DNA of 64,000 nt from Amblyomma americanum (GCF_052857255.1 NC_135505.1:64841149-64905148); one strand, 5' to 3'; positions 43,605 through 55,555 are shown, counted from the first letter of the stretch. Made by a program: numbers and translations. The notes: generated by a model not told the origin, from the sequence alone.

Positions 43605-43895
43605 AAATGAAAATTATTTTTTGGCGAAAGAAAACGGCGCAGTATCTATCTCATATCCCTGCCGACACCCTAACCGCGCCGTAAGGGAAAGCATAAGGTA
43701 GGAAGTAAACGAACAAAGAGAGATAGAGGTGCCGTAGTAGAGGACTCCGCCGATAATTTCGACAAATTGGAGATCTTTCACGTGCACTGACATAGCACAG
43801 CACACAGGCGCCTTTGCATTTCACCTCCATTGCAACGCTGCCGCCACGGTCGGGTTCGAACCCATGTGCTCCTGCCCACTGGCTCGAAGTGCGCG
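43605..43895 (-). mobile_element. Ruka-like SINE, older copy
   Basis: Minus-oriented copy with CGGCGCAGTATCTATC at the tail and GGTTCGAACCC in the head. The A-box half is damaged. Confidence 0.85.
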
Positions 43896-43998
43896 ACATT
43901 CCTTGCCACGTGCAGACCGAGGAGACTTGATATAAACGTGTGAGGAAAGATTGAGAGAGGAGAAACGCGTCTGAAAACCGCTTCCGCCAAAACCCACC

Positions 43999-44317
43999 TG
44001 CCCCGCCGCGGTGGCTCAGTGGTTAGGGCGCTCGACTACTGAACCGGAGTTCCCGGGTTCGAACCCGACCGCGGCGGCTGCGTTTTTATGGAGGAAAAAC
44101 GCTAAGGCGCCCGTGTGCTGTGCGATGTCAGTGCACGTTAAAGATCCCCAGGTGGTCGAAATTATTCCGGAGCCCTCCACTACGGACCTATTTGTTCCTC
44201 TCTTCTTTCACTCCCTCCTTTATCCCTTCCCTTACGGCGCGGTTCAGGTGTCCAACGAGATATGAGACAGATACTGCGCCATTTCCTTTCCACCAAAAAC
44301 CAATTATTATTATTATT
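43999..44317 (+). mobile_element. Ruka-like SINE with 10-bp target duplication
   Basis: Full-length copy: head GGTGGCTCAGTGG, B box GGTTCGAACCC, body with GTTAAAGATCCCCAGGTGG and tail (ATT)n. AAAACCCACC occurs at 43989-43998 and 44318-44327. It was inserted at the start of an older SINE head, which continues at 44328-44365 (GTGGCTCAGTGGTCAGGG). Confidence 0.93.
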
Positions 44318-44365
44318 AAAACCCACCGCAGTGGCTCAGTGGTCAGGGCGCTCGGCTACAGTCAG

Positions 44366-44904
44366 GCAGGTTCCTTTACTCCCTCCTCTATTTTGTTTTC
44401 CTCTCCTCCCGATTTAGCCAGACCACACCAAACATTCCCATTACACAGTGGCTAATTTATTTACATCCATTCACAACTGCGGGGACTCAACTCTGCCGTC
44501 GGGATGCTGCCTCTCGTATCGGCATCCACGACCCGTCCGTCCAGTCCTTCTTGGTCGTCTCTCCTCTCTTCCCGGTCCTCCTCTCCAGCTTGCTCTGCCT
44601 CGTCTTTGCTTCCCCGCTGCTCCCTTCGGTCGGCTCCCTGGGAAGGCATCGTGAGCTGGTTCCCGTCGTTACGGAGACGGAGCGCAGACCTTGGTTTTAT
44701 CGGATGACGCCCCCGTAAATGCTGTTCGCGGGGGGGTGGGGGGCGGGGGGTCTTGTCTGTCGCCGCTGAGCGGGAAGCACACACAGAGAAACACAAAGTG
44801 CAGGCTGTTCCTTGGGCGCGCCGAATCCCCCGCGCCTACAGGCTAATAACCGCGGCGGCCGTTTCTTCCGGCTATGTTCGGATGCGATATGGCCCACGCC
44901 GGAC
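44366..44904. other. C/T-rich region, nothing assignable
   Basis: Contains (C/T)-rich runs and a G-rich block at 44731-44752. No protein domain. It could be LTR or UTR of an unidentified retroelement. Confidence 0.35.
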
Positions 44905-45196
44905 AGCTACTGATCCGGAGTTCCCCGGTTCGAACCCGGCCGTGGCGACTTCGTTTTTATGGAGGAAAAACGCTAAGGCGCCCGTGTAGTAGGCGATGTC
45001 AGTGCACGTTAAAGATCCCCAGGTGGCCGCAATTATTCCGGAGCCCTCCACTACGGCACCTCTTTCTTCCTTTCTTCTATCACTCCCTCTTTTATCCCAT
45101 TCCTTACGGCGCGGTTCAGGTGTCCAACGATATATGAGACAGATGCTCTGCCATTTCCTTTACCCCCAAAAAACAAATATTAATATTATTATTAAA
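44905..45196 (+). mobile_element. Ruka-like SINE
   Basis: B box CGGTTCGAACCC, body GTTAAAGATCCCCAGGTGG and tail (ATT)n. The A-box region is altered. Confidence 0.88.
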
Positions 45197-45452
45197 ACCG
45201 ACAGCGGCGGCAGCGTTCCGATGGAGGCGGAAAGCAAAAGGCGCCCGTGCGCTGTGCGACTTCAGTGCAGGTGAAAGATCCCCAGGTGGTCGAAATTATT
45301 TCGGAGCCCTCCACTACGGCACCTCTTTCTTCCTTTCTTCTTTCACTCCCTCCTTTCTCTCCTCCCTTACGGCGCGGTCCAGGCGTCAACCCAGACGTGA
45401 GACAGATACTGCGCCATTTCCATCCCCCGAAAAAAAAATTATTTTTATTTTA
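45197..45452 (+). mobile_element. Ruka-like SINE, head missing
   Basis: Follows the previous copy directly. Body from GGCAGCGTTCCGATGGAGG through GAAAGATCCCCAGGTGG to GACAGATACTGCGCC. The tRNA-like head is absent, so it is a tandem partial copy. Confidence 0.85.
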
Positions 45453-45716
45453 GGTCTCACCAATATAGCGAGGGCTCCTTGTCACAGTATGTATCGGTTG
45501 CTAAACCACCGCCGTCGTTTCGGATGACGCGGTTATTGGGACGCGCGTCTCGTCTTTCAATCCTTCCGTTGATATCTCTTTTAATTCGCCTACTGTCAGC
45601 ACGCGGCTGCGCTTGTGGCTCAGCTTGAGCCAGTGGGCAGGGCCGCGCACATTCATTATCATTCGTGCTTAAGTCGCAACAACAGCATATCTGTTCTTAA
45701 AATCGTATCTTCGTTT

Positions 45717-46037
45717 AATAATAATAATAATAATTGGTTTTTTGGGGAAATGAAATGGCGCAGTATCTGTCTCATATACCTTTGGACACCTGAACCGCGC
45801 CGTAAGGGAAGGAATAAAGGATGGAGTGAAAGAAGAAAGGAAGAATAGGTGCCGGAGTGGAGGGCTCCGGAATAATTTCGACCACCTGGGGATCTTTAAC
45901 GTGCCCTGGCATCGCACAGCACACGGGCGCCTTGGCGTTTTTCCTCCATAAAAACGTAGCCTCCGCGGTCGGTGTCGAACCCGGGAACTCCGGATTAGTA
46001 GTTGAGCGCCCTAACCACTCAGCCACCGCGGCGGGGC
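45717..46037 (-). mobile_element. Ruka-like SINE
   Basis: (AAT)n tail at the left, head at the right with B box GGTTCGACACC (on minus reading slightly altered) and GGTGGCTGAGTGG. Nearly full length. Confidence 0.9.
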
Positions 46038-46084
46038 TATCTTCGTTTCGACGGACGCGGTTTCGCCACGGGCGCCATTGCTGT

Positions 46085-46262
46085 CGTGACGATTCAGTGG
46101 TTACGGTCCTCGGCTGCTGACCCGAAAGACGCGGGTTCGATCTCGTCGCGGCGGCCGCTATTTGATGGAGGTGAAATGCTAGATGCCCGAGTACTGTGCG
46201 ATGTGAGTGCACATTAAAGAACCTCAGGTGGCCGAACTTTCCGGAGCCCTTCCCTGACGCGT
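46085..46262 (+). mobile_element. SINE, truncated at both ends
   Basis: ATTCAGTGGTTACGG, GGGTTCGATCTC, GTGCACATTAAAGAACCTCAGGTGG. The body resembles the variant at 7715-7866. Confidence 0.75.
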
Positions 46263-46372
46263 CCCTTGTGCATGTTTTAAACCGGAAGCTTTACTACGCC
46301 TGGCAGCGAGCCATTTCGGCTCATCGCGCCGTGTGCCGTATGCAGTGGCCGACCTTGAGCCGCCGTTGCCTA

Positions 46373-46374
<2 letters not shown>

Positions 46375-46454
<80 letters not shown>
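46375..46454. repeat. (TA)n microsatellite, about 40 units
   Basis: Uninterrupted AT repeat. Confidence 0.98.
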
Positions 46455-46457
<3 letters not shown>

Positions 46458-46589
46458 TTTCGCCTCAATGTATTAACGCGACCGCGTTAAGGAGCCCGTG
46501 TCGCAGAAAAGCCGGTGTCGTCGGCATCGGCGCCTTTGGCCGTGAGCGAAAATGGCGCATCTCGATGGACACCCTGCTCAAAACGCACG

Positions 46590-47107
46590 ACAGAATTTTT
46601 TGTCGCGCATCTGTCGCGCGACATAATTTTGTGTCGCGCGACATAATTTTGTGTCGCAAGGCAAGCTGTCCTGTTGTGCATTGTGTCGTGCGACAAGGTT
46701 CGTGTCGTGGGTTCTTTCGCGCGACAAAGGTGTTTGTAATAGGCTCTGCCGCACGACAGCCATCTTTCCTGTATTTTGTCGTCCGAAGGAGGTTCGTGTC
46801 GCAGCATGTGTCACGCGAAAAGTTTCTGTCGCAGGTACTGTCGTGTAACAGAGGGAGCCGTTCCGCGCGACAGAGACTGCGTGCCTGAGAAAAGATGCCT
46901 GTCGTGGGTTCAGTCGTGCGACAGACTTCTTGCACTCCTCTTTTCACGCGACAAAAGTACCTGTCGTGCGGCCTGTCGCGCGACACAACAGCTTGTGTTG
47001 AGATCTGCCGAGTGACAGATAACTGTCGTGGGATGTGTCGCTCGACAGATACCTATCGTGGATTGTGTCGCGCGATAGATACCCATCGTGGAACGTGTCG
47101 TACGAGA
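46590..47107. repeat. Diverged ~30-bp minisatellite built on TGTCGCGCGACA
   Basis: About 17 imperfect units. The clearest are near 46605-46650 (TGTCGCGCGACATAATTTTG twice) and 46990-47107 (GACAGATAACTGTCGTGGGA, then similar units every 30 bp). The unit centres on a perfect 12-base palindrome, and open frames through it read CR..RD-type repeats. No protein function is inferred. Confidence 0.85.
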
Positions 47108-48740
47108 TTCCTGGCAAGGGTAATTGTTTTACTGCAGAATTTACACAAATAATGCCGTGCCGTCGTCTGGCAGCGCTAGGATCAAATTGACCAAAGGTGC
47201 GTAAAAACGCGTTCACTGTGGGGAGTCGCGAAAAGGTGCCGAGGCGCTCTGGTCTGTTAATAAAGGGCACCAAGCGGAATGGAGTGCTAATTCACATTGG
47301 CGAATCGAGTTTTCAACTCGCTTCCCGCAACCTGGCTCTCTCACCGAACGAGAATTGGCTTAGAGGAGAAGCACTGCTCGAGCACCCACTTTATTCCCTT
47401 CTTTTCCCACATGACAGTGTGACGAAAGTAGTGCATACTTAAGAGTAATGCGGCTTTGAAAGCCCAGAAAGCTGTCATGCACAAGCGACGAAGCCAGCGG
47501 TGCCTGCGTATCCGCACGTGCTTGCGGTGGCATGGAGCCAGCCACGACAGCGCCTGCACAACAATCGGCGGGCGCAAGTCGAATGGCGCTACTGAAAGTC
47601 AGTGTCCTCCTGGATTTTGTGACGTGTTATACCCATGTAACATACTGTACCGCTACTACTACATGCGCAGAAAAGGCCAAGGACACTATACGCTCGTCGC
47701 GGAAAAGAATGTCGTTAATCGTTAATCGGGGAAAATTACTCGCCATAATCATCCGGCTATCACAATGACAGCATGTATGTACATGCACGCAGTTCTCTGT
47801 ATAAATGTTCAAAGCAACCCCGATATCATTTTTCGACGTTTCAGTTTTAAGAGCGTAAGCTCTTACTTCTTACGTTTGTCAAGAACACGTCTGTCTGCAG
47901 GTAAGGTCAAATTGGGCGAGACAGTTACCACACTATATCACATAGCAACTGCGGGCGCGTAGAGCCTCAGTTGTCACAGATACCTTCGCTCCGTTTTACA
48001 TATGCCATAGCGACTATCGGCGTGGAACCCCGGGGACCCCCATTTGAATCACATTTGGGGGCCGCCTGTTTGACGCAGAATGATCCAAGTGGTGTCATTT
48101 GACTTGTCTTCCTGAGGATAAAATAAATATTGAGATAAAGCTCAAACTATGTGTGAGATTCGAACCGACGAGCTTTTCCTCCTTAAACCATGCATTTCGG
48201 GGGCTTCTAGACAGCCATATGGTCTAATCCTTTGTCACAAAGGGTTCCGGATGCGGTCTAACGATTCTTCTTTTTGTAATGCATAAGATTATAAAATTCA
48301 TTAACTGATATATAAGGAGGAAACATACCGGATATAGCGAAGGTGGCTGTAAATCGCAATAGTAGTACAAAAACATTGAAGTAGATGGCTCTGCTTGTAT
48401 CTTAGAAGTATTGTTTCCGAAACGAGACGCCCTCAGATGTTTGTATTTTGTCTTCTCCACGTTTACTGAGCAGCCGATCTAAACACTTGAAGCTCCTGTA
48501 GCTAACGATCTTAAGTGCAACACTGATCCAGTGTTGGCGGAGAATTTTTTTAGCAGAAGGGAAGTGCTGCTTATAATAAAATAGGAAAAAAGTACTTTAC
48601 GACGTCGTTCATTGCCTTCGCTGAAAATTTCATCACGGTGACACGTAAATGTCGCTAAATATAGAGAACAGCGTATGCAGCCGAAGGTGAAATGCGGCGG
48701 CCGGCGAGTTTGAACTGATTTGAATATGGATGCCCAAAAA
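47108..48740. other. No gene recognised
   Basis: Mixed DNA without recognisable domains or SINE boxes. It may be true single-copy intergenic sequence. Confidence 0.4.
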
Positions 48741-48750
48741 CGTCGCGCGC

Positions 48751-48778
48751 ATGGAGGAGGAGGAGGAGGAGGAGGAGG
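48751..48778. repeat. (GGA)n tail of the LINE
   Basis: Nine GGA units marking the LINE 3' terminus (CCT repeats on minus). Confidence 0.95.
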
Positions 48779-48916
48779 TAAACTTTATTAAAGAAAAGGT
48801 CTTTGGCGCGGGTTGGGGTGACGTTCCCCTCCCAGCGGTGGGCACCTCTTCGAGGCCGTACGCCAGGTAGCCGACCGACGATGTCGCTCGGCGACCTCTT
48901 TGGCCCGCTCCGTGAC

Positions 48917-49984
48917 TCAGAGTTGAACCTTCCGGTCCGAGCTGAGCAGCGCGGCCTCCCACTGCGATTGGGTAGAGAGCTGCAGACTGTTCGACGGTTT
49001 GTCTTGAGGACATGAGTATAGGATGTGGGGTGTGTCTGCCTTATGGTGCCCACAGAGAGAACAGATGGGGCTGAACTGCTCTGGGAACCATATGGAGTAC
49101 GTGTACGGATTAAAGAAAGTGTTTGTTTTGAGCAGCCGCCAACTGACTTGCTGTGTTTTACTTAGAGATCTATGTGGGTCTGGGAAGATTTGTATTTCTT
49201 TCTTGAAGTGGGTAGTACATTCTTTGTAGGTCGTCATTCGCTCCTTGGCCGACCTGAGCTCGGGGTAACGCACCTCCCGGTTAACTACGAATCCTCGACC
49301 AAATTGGTGCGCCGCCTCGTTTCCAGGATGGCCCGAATGGGCGGGGACCCAGATCAATGTGATCTGGCGGGTATTGGAGATTTTTTGTAATATATTGATG
49401 GCTGCTGAGTGTGCCCTTCCTTTGTAAAAATTTCGAATTGCGGTTTTAGAGTCGCTGATGATGTATTTGGCAGTGGTGGAGGTAATTGCTAAAGCTATGG
49501 CAGCTTCTTCGGCCTCCTCCGGAAATTTTGTTTTATCGATTGTCGCCTATACGACGGGAGAACCTCGATTATCGACAACTGCCCGGGAAAAGGCGTCTCT
49601 GTCCGCATGTTCTGCCACGTCCACATGCTCCGTGTCTTTCTGAACTGAAAATCTTTCGTGAAGTTTTTGTGCCCTAGCCTTTCTTCTGTCGGTATCATAG
49701 TGTGGATGCATGTTTTTGGGCAGAGGATGGACTATTAAGTGTTCGTGCACGAGTCTTGGAATTGGCAAGGTGTGTGCACGGATTCCTTCATATTGTATTC
49801 CTGCCTTCTTTAGGATGAAACGTCCCGTTCCAGTGCCTGGTAGTCTTTCGTATTGTGTGGTGAGGTGTGCTTCCATCACTTGCGCTAAGGTGTTATGAAT
49901 TCCTAACTGTATTAGTTTTTCATTTGGGGTATGACGAGGGAGGTTCAGCGCAATTTTGTAGGATTGTCGAATTAGAAAATCCAC
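48917..49984 (-). pseudogene. LINE thumb, RNase H and terminal CCHC
   Basis: Thumb/connection at 49984-49547 (ALNLPRHTPNEKLIQLGIHN), then RNase H including MIWVPAHSGHPGNEAAHQFG (49357-49300). A terminal zinc finger CSLCGHHKADTPHILYSC and SQWEAALLSSDRKVQL close the ORF. The RNase H centre is frameshifted near 49550. Confidence 0.85.
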
Positions 49985-50265
49985 TTCGTCCCTTTCTCTG
50001 ACAGTGAGGGCGACGTATGGTGTGGAGTAGATGACTCTCCTAAGAACGAAGGCCTGGATTAGTTTCCTGGTCTCGGCTTCTTTAACTCCTCCTCCCCTAT
50101 TCGCGATGCGTCTGATGGGGAAGGAGATTTGGTTAACAGTGTTTCCCAGCTTCTTAATTAATGTGTCGTTTTTTTCGGTTTGACTGTATCAGCATTCCCA
50201 AGGTTCTTACTGTTTCCACTTCTGGGATGGCTGCCCCTTCCGCGTATATTTTGATCTCAGGCGCT

Positions 50266-51984
50266 TTATTTTTTTTTACACTTTGGGTTTAGGATGAGGA
50301 GTTCAGAATTTTGGGGGTAACACGCAAGTCCTGCGGCTTGTGCCTCCTCTACTACTACATCTGCCGCTTGTTGCAGCATATCTTGTATCGTGCCGATATT
50401 CCCCTTGGTGGTCCAAACGGTGATATCGTCAGCGTACAAGGAGTGTTCTAGGTCTGGAATTTTGGCGAGTTCGCGTGCCATTTTGATGAGGGTCATATTA
50501 AATAAGAAGGGGGAGAGGACCAATCCTTGCGGCGTTCCTCTGTCTCCTAAAGTGAAGGTGTCGAATTTGATTGTGCCAATTTGAATTTTAGTCGTTCTAT
50601 CGGAGAGAAAGTCCTTGATGTAGTTAAACGTTATTTCGCCTACATTCAACGGTGAAAGAGAATCTAGGATTGCTTTGTGTTTGACGTTATCAGATGCTTT
50701 GGTTAAATCTAGAGCTAGGATTGCCCTTGTGCTCCTTTCTTGCTCCTGAGATAGGACCTCATTTGCTAGTCTGAGCATCGTATCCTGCGTTAATAAATAT
50801 GGTCTAAAGCCGACCATAGTGTTTGGATATAAATTCTCTTTGTGCATGTGGTACTGCAGTCTGTCTAGTATGACGTGCTAATCATTTTTCCTAAGCAAGA
50901 AGTAAGCGAAATAGGCCTGAGATTTTCGAGCGCGAGCTTTTTGCCCGGTTTTGGAATGAATTAAACGATGGCGTGTTTCCAAGACGCTGGGAGTTTTTCT
51001 TCCCTCCAACATCCGTTCGCAAAGTCCGTGAGCGCTGTGATGGAAGCGTCGTCTAGGTTTCTGAGCGTCTTATTGTTAATGCAGTCCTCTCCCGGAGCGG
51101 ATGTCATGCGTAATCTTAAGGAGGGCTGCTCTTATTTCCGCCATCGTTATCTCAGCGTCCAGGATGGGGTTAGATTGTCCTTTATAATCGGGTAGGAACT
51201 GCGTCTCTCGGGTTGTGCAGAAGTATTTCTGCTGGAGCGTGTTTATAATATCTTGATCCGTGCCTGGGTCTGTATTTAGAATTTTGGTGATTTCCTTTTG
51301 AGTCGTAGCTTTGTTCGATTCCGGATCAGGAAGATGCCGCAAAAGATTCCACGTCTCTCTCGTGCCTAGATTGCCATTTATATTTTCGCAGATATAGTTC
51401 CACTGCTGTCTCGCGAGTTCTGCGGAGTGGTGTTGAATTTCTTCCGTGAGTGTGTCTATCCTAGTTCTAAGCTTTTTGTTGTATTTTTGCTTAAGCCATC
51501 TTTTTTCTAGGCTTTGCCTTGCCTCCCACATGTGTGTGAGGCGGCTGTCAATCATACTTACGCCTAGGTCATGCACTACGTCTTTAGTGGCCTTTCCCAC
51601 GTCTGATAGGAGGGTTTGTGTCCACTGTGCTAGGTCTGCGATCGGTTGATATTGGTCCCGCATTGTCCTAAATTTGTCCCAGTCAGTGATTCTATTTTTT
51701 CTGGGTTGGGGTTTGAGATTGCCAATGACGATTTTTGACATTATGATGTAATGGTCACTTCCCAGATTATGCCTGGTGTTGCTCCAGCTTAAGTCTGGGA
51801 GATTTTTGCCCATCGTGAGGTCCGGGCACGTGTCTCTGTTGACGCTGTTGCCTATCCTGGTAGGCTGCATGGGGGCCGTATATAGGGTTAGCCCTCTTTG
51901 CTGGATAAAAGCCATTAGGGCCGGGCATTTCCTAGATATTGTTGCGTGTCCCCACTGCACGTGTTGAGCGTTGAAGTCGCCCAC
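50266..51984 (-). pseudogene. LINE endonuclease C-terminus and reverse transcriptase
   Basis: Endonuclease end MGDFNAQHVQWGHA and GSDHYIIMSK (51984-51700). Then the pre-RT linker and RT entry, with a frameshift near 51085, a stop, and LRPISLTS-like sequence near 50900. The palm is open from 50847: VGFRPYLLTQDTMLRLANEV, ILALDLTKASDNVKH, RGTPQGLVLSPFLFNM and LYADDITVWTTKGN. In motif A the usual AFD reads ASD. The frame ends in a Lys run at 50266, where an A-rich stretch probably caused a frameshift. Confidence 0.88.
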
Positions 51985-52180
51985 AATTAGGATTGGGTTT
52001 TGGCCTGCAATTTGTAGGACTTTGAGTACAGCGGCTTTCGCTGGTCCAGCCTATGCCCTGGGGTGGCTGTATGCGTTAAGTATGAACAGAGAACAAGAGT
52101 TTCTTTTGCTAGGTAGAATTTCGATTAATATACAATCGAGCTCTACGTCTTCAATCTCGTGGTTTACCACGGTAAGGTTT

Positions 52181-53983
52181 CTATGTACCATTGTAGTTGT
52201 TAATGGCTGTTCTGCGATGTGACATGGCAGAACTGCCCGGTACCCTGGCAGTTTTGGTAGCGCTCACCAATACCTTCAAGGGTGGCAGTTTTAGTCTAGA
52301 CATTCTGGGTTCTTGGATCACAATTACGTCAGGTTTTTCGGATTGCGATTGTATGTGTAACTGCAGATGTGCTATTTCGTGGGGCATAGACCTGCAGTTC
52401 CACTGCCAAATTGTTATAGTTTTAGGATTGGCCATTTTGCTGGGATTGATCGATTGGCGCCCCTTGAGCTGACGGGGAAGGCGACGTAAAATTTCCTGTA
52501 AAATGGTGTCGAGTACTCCAAACTTGTGATTTACATCCTGTATGTGTTGTTCGAGGCTTTGTGTTAAATTGTCAACTCTTTGGGTTAGGTTATCGAGTTT
52601 CTGGCTGTTCTCTTCCACATTTTGTTCGAGTTTTGGGACTCTATCTTCCAGTGAGGTGTTTCTTACGTCAGCTAGTGCTCGTTTTTTGCGAGGTGTTTCT
52701 TCCTTGCTTACTACGCTTACTGATGTTTCGACTGATGCGGCCACAGTAGTTTCCATTTCTATGCCCTCCGGCATTGGGAGTGGTTTTGGAAGAGGGTCCT
52801 TAGATGTTGCAGGGGCTTTTAGTTTACTATTTTCCTGTTCCAAGTGTTTAATGCGGTCCGTGAGCATTTGAATGTGGTGGAGTGCCTGATCGAGTTTAGA
52901 CTGTAATGACTGCAGCTCCGTCCCCTTTTCGTGAGAGGCCACTCCCGCCCAGCTCACCTGTTTCGGTCCGGGACTCTGAGTCCTGCTGCTGGTGCCGTTG
53001 CCACCTCCGCTGCGACTGCTGCTGCGTACGCTGCGGGTGCTGCTGCGTCCGCTGTCCAAGGACTGGAAGGAGCTCGAGCGGTCCTTCCTTCGGGTGGATG
53101 GTGGGTCGTCGCAGGTTCGGGATTTGGATCTTGACTGGTGCTCCGATGTTTTCGATTGGGGTCGTTGAAATCGTTTCTTGCAACTCTTATCGCCTGCGCG
53201 GTGCCCTCCTCCGCAGACAATGCAAACTGGGTCGCAGATTTCTTCCCTTACGTGCTGGTTGCCGCAGTAAGGGCACCGTTGTTGCGGTGGCTCCGGACAT
53301 ACGTCTCTTCTGTGTCCGACTCTTCTGCAGTTCGTGTACGCCTCTACTTTCGGAATGAAGGGGTAGACTGGGTACAGGACTCGGAAATAGACGATGCTAT
53401 CTGGTAGATCGTCCGCGTCGATGTGGAGCAGAAGGGACTTCGATGTTCTTCCCATGGTTCGTGCTTGTACGATGTCAGGGTTTCTTTTGCGGAATTCTGT
53501 CATTATATCTTGGGGAGTTTCGCCATCGTAAGCCCGATAGATGATGCCTTGCAGGGCCCTGTCCGGAGGGGCGATGTACGACGTCATAACGACGTCTTTG
53601 CTTTTTAACTTGATTTGCTTGACTGCGACGTAGCGTAGTGCGTAGAATTTGTTTGAGATTGGTCTTTATCAGCCTCGGTCGCGGTGATGCCGCTCGCTGC
53701 CGCGATCGCGTGCCTGATAGACTTCTCGGTGTAGCGCGTGAAGTCGACGCACCCGTTGGTCTGTAGATGATTTTATAGTCCTCCTCCGGGAGTCGATAAG
53801 CGGTTTCTTAGGATGCAGAGGAGGGAGAGGTTGCACCTGCGGCTTCTCGGTCTGGTTATTTGGCTTCTGAGCTGTTGATGACTCAGCTTTGGGCTTCTTA
53901 TTGCGGTAGGAAACAATCGTTTTCCAATCGGTCGTATTGAATTCGACTGGGGAGGCGTTAGTCCCAACTACGGCCTACTCCAT
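52181..53983 (-). pseudogene. LINE ORF1 joined in frame to the endonuclease start
   Basis: ATG at 53983 with a TAG as third codon (53975-53977), then frameshifts before the long open stretch of 468 codons (53587-52181). That stretch holds a gag-like region (PPDRALQGIIYRAYDGE), a knuckle with its first Cys changed to Tyr (YTNCRRVGHRRDVC), two more Cys/His sets (CPYCGNQH and CIVCGGGHRAGDKSC), an Arg/Ser-rich stretch and a long coiled coil (heptad LTQRVDNLTQSLEQH). Without any stop it continues into MANPKTITIWQWNCRS and PDVIVIQEPRMS, the first motifs of the AP endonuclease. Either the two proteins are one ORF in this family or the ORF1 stop was lost here. Confidence 0.85.
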
Positions 53984-54100
53984 GACTGCCGCCGAGGCGT
54001 TCGCGCCGCGCTAGGCCTGGCGTTCGGGTAAGTTAGGGCGCCGGGGCGACGCTGGCCTGAGACCGTCGGAGCTCGGTCGCCCGAGCTCCGATTTCCTTAA

Positions 54101-54641
54101 AAGAGGTCTTGAAAGGTGCCTTATACACTCACGCTTCTTGTCCGTGTGTCGGCGTCGGCGTATCCTGGTGTTTTCCTTTGCAGCAGGTGCTCGAACACGG
54201 AGCCCAAACGAAGCACATGCGTCGCCGTTGGCCCCCTAGCGGGCAATCCCGGGGACCAGTTATGCGCCTTTAGTTTGGTTTCAAAGCTCCCGCTCTGTAT
54301 TGGCATCGCGAAATCTGCGGCTAGGCGATGTCACGTGGTTCTTCTCGGTTCAAGGCCATATGAAACACACGCCGAACAAGCTACGGAAGGCAATAGTAAA
54401 GCTTTCGCTTTAAAATATCTGAGAGAAGAGTTTTATTTGGCTTTGCGCTTTCAAGTACGGACATTTTTCCAGGCAACAATATGTAAAACTCCCTCGGTTG
54501 CTGCCATCACCATCGCTCCTCCTAAGCGAAAGCTCCTAAGCCTCAATCGAATGCATGGCCTTAATTAAGAGGGCGGAGGTGCAGCAGCACAATGGCTGGC
54601 TAGGTCACTCAAGCTTCGCGTTCCGATTAGTTTCAAGATTA
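54101..54641. other. No gene recognised
   Basis: One open frame of 150 codons starts at 54116 but has no recognisable domain. A short CCAGTTATGCGCC at 54255 echoes repeat family D. Confidence 0.35.
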
Positions 54642-54712
54642 CCCGCCGCAGTGACTCAGCGGTTAAAGGGGCTAGCTGCTGAATTCGAAGACTAGGGAGC
54701 ATATCCTTTCCG
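54642..54712 (+). mobile_element. SINE head fragment
   Basis: CCCGCCGCAGTGACTCAGCGG, a degenerate head; the body is replaced by LINE sequence. Confidence 0.7.
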
Positions 54713-54975
54713 CGGCGACTGTTTTCAAGAAGATTTTGAACCATTGGTTCAATGGAGAACAGGTGACACTCCTGATAACCAGGATGACCCAGGAAGAGCC
54801 ATTCACAACCTACAACGAAATCACAAGAAACTAACCAGAAGAACTCTCCCACTCCCACATAAATTACTGAAAAGACACTAACAGGTAACCCGGAGACAAA
54901 TACAGAGACTCACCCTAACTCGACCTATTTTGCTAAATTTATTGATGGAATAAATCCTCTCTGCTACTTCAGTAC
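54713..54975 (+). pseudogene. Short LINE C-terminal fragment
   Basis: Reads NLQRNHKKLTRRTLPLPHKL, similar to the basic region before the terminal zinc finger of I-type LINEs. Truncated on both sides. Confidence 0.5.
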
Positions 54976-55214
54976 CCTCAGCCTCAGTACCCGGGTTCAA
55001 AGCCGACCGCGGCGGCCGCGTTTCGATGGAGGTGAAACGCAAAAGCCGCCCGTGCGCTGTGCGATGTCAGTGCACGTTAAAGATGCCCAGGTGGCCGAAA
55101 TTATTCCGGAGCCCTCTACTACGGCACCTCTTTGTTCCTTTCTTCTTTCACTTCCTCATTTATCTCTTACCTTACGGCGCGACTTGGCTGTCCAGCGAGA
55201 TATGCGAGACAGTT
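54976..55214 (+). mobile_element. Ruka-like SINE, 5' truncated
   Basis: Starts at the B box (GGGTTCAAAGCC) and runs through GTTAAAGATGCCCAGGTGG to the tail. Confidence 0.85.
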
Positions 55215-55535
55215 GTATGTAAGTGGCTTTTATTAAAATAATAATAAAAAGGAAGGAAAAGATTTTTGCTAGCCGCGGCATCTGCCATCGATACTGAAGC
55301 ACCTGAGCTGGGGCAGCAGAAATAAAGGATAGCAGGCAGAATGGAGAAATGAAATGAAAGAGGTGAGGGGACAGGAAGAGAGGTTAGGGGAGAGGTAATA
55401 TACGCATTCTATTTGTACAATAGGAAATGTGTCCAGGTTCTGCGCGTGATTAGTTCATGATCGAGCAATAAAAACACACACAGCACTCTGCTGACTACAA
55501 CTGGAGTGGGGCATCCAGTTGTTAATTGCCTAGTT
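55215..55535. repeat. Interspersed repeat family B, longest copy
   Basis: GGAAGGAAAAGATTTTTGCTAG, GGCATCTGCCATCGATACTG, CACCTGAGCTGGGGCAGCAG, and a right end TGGGGCATCCAGTTGTTAATT also present at 34025-34050. Inserted between two SINEs. Confidence 0.8.
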
Positions 55536-55555
55536 ATTGCGTCATTAAGAGAATT

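Larger units (their letters stand above)
48751..54100 (-). mobile_element. Near full-length I-type LINE, minus strand
   Basis: The most complete LINE here, about 5.3 kb. Reading from the right: 5' UTR, ORF1 with zinc knuckles, AP endonuclease, reverse transcriptase, RNase H, terminal CCHC, AATAAAGTTTACC and a (CCT)n tail at 48751-48778. It is inactivated by a few frameshifts and stops but each domain is still readable, so this is a fairly young copy. Confidence 0.9.

Noticed and set aside
46465..46986. Arg/Cys/Thr-rich protein encoded across the 30-bp minisatellite
   Set aside because: Open frames occur on both strands and follow the repeat unit; no start context or domain.
54116..54568. 150-codon open frame as a host gene
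   Set aside because: No domain, no splice context, and it is next to a LINE 5' end; chance or repeat-derived.
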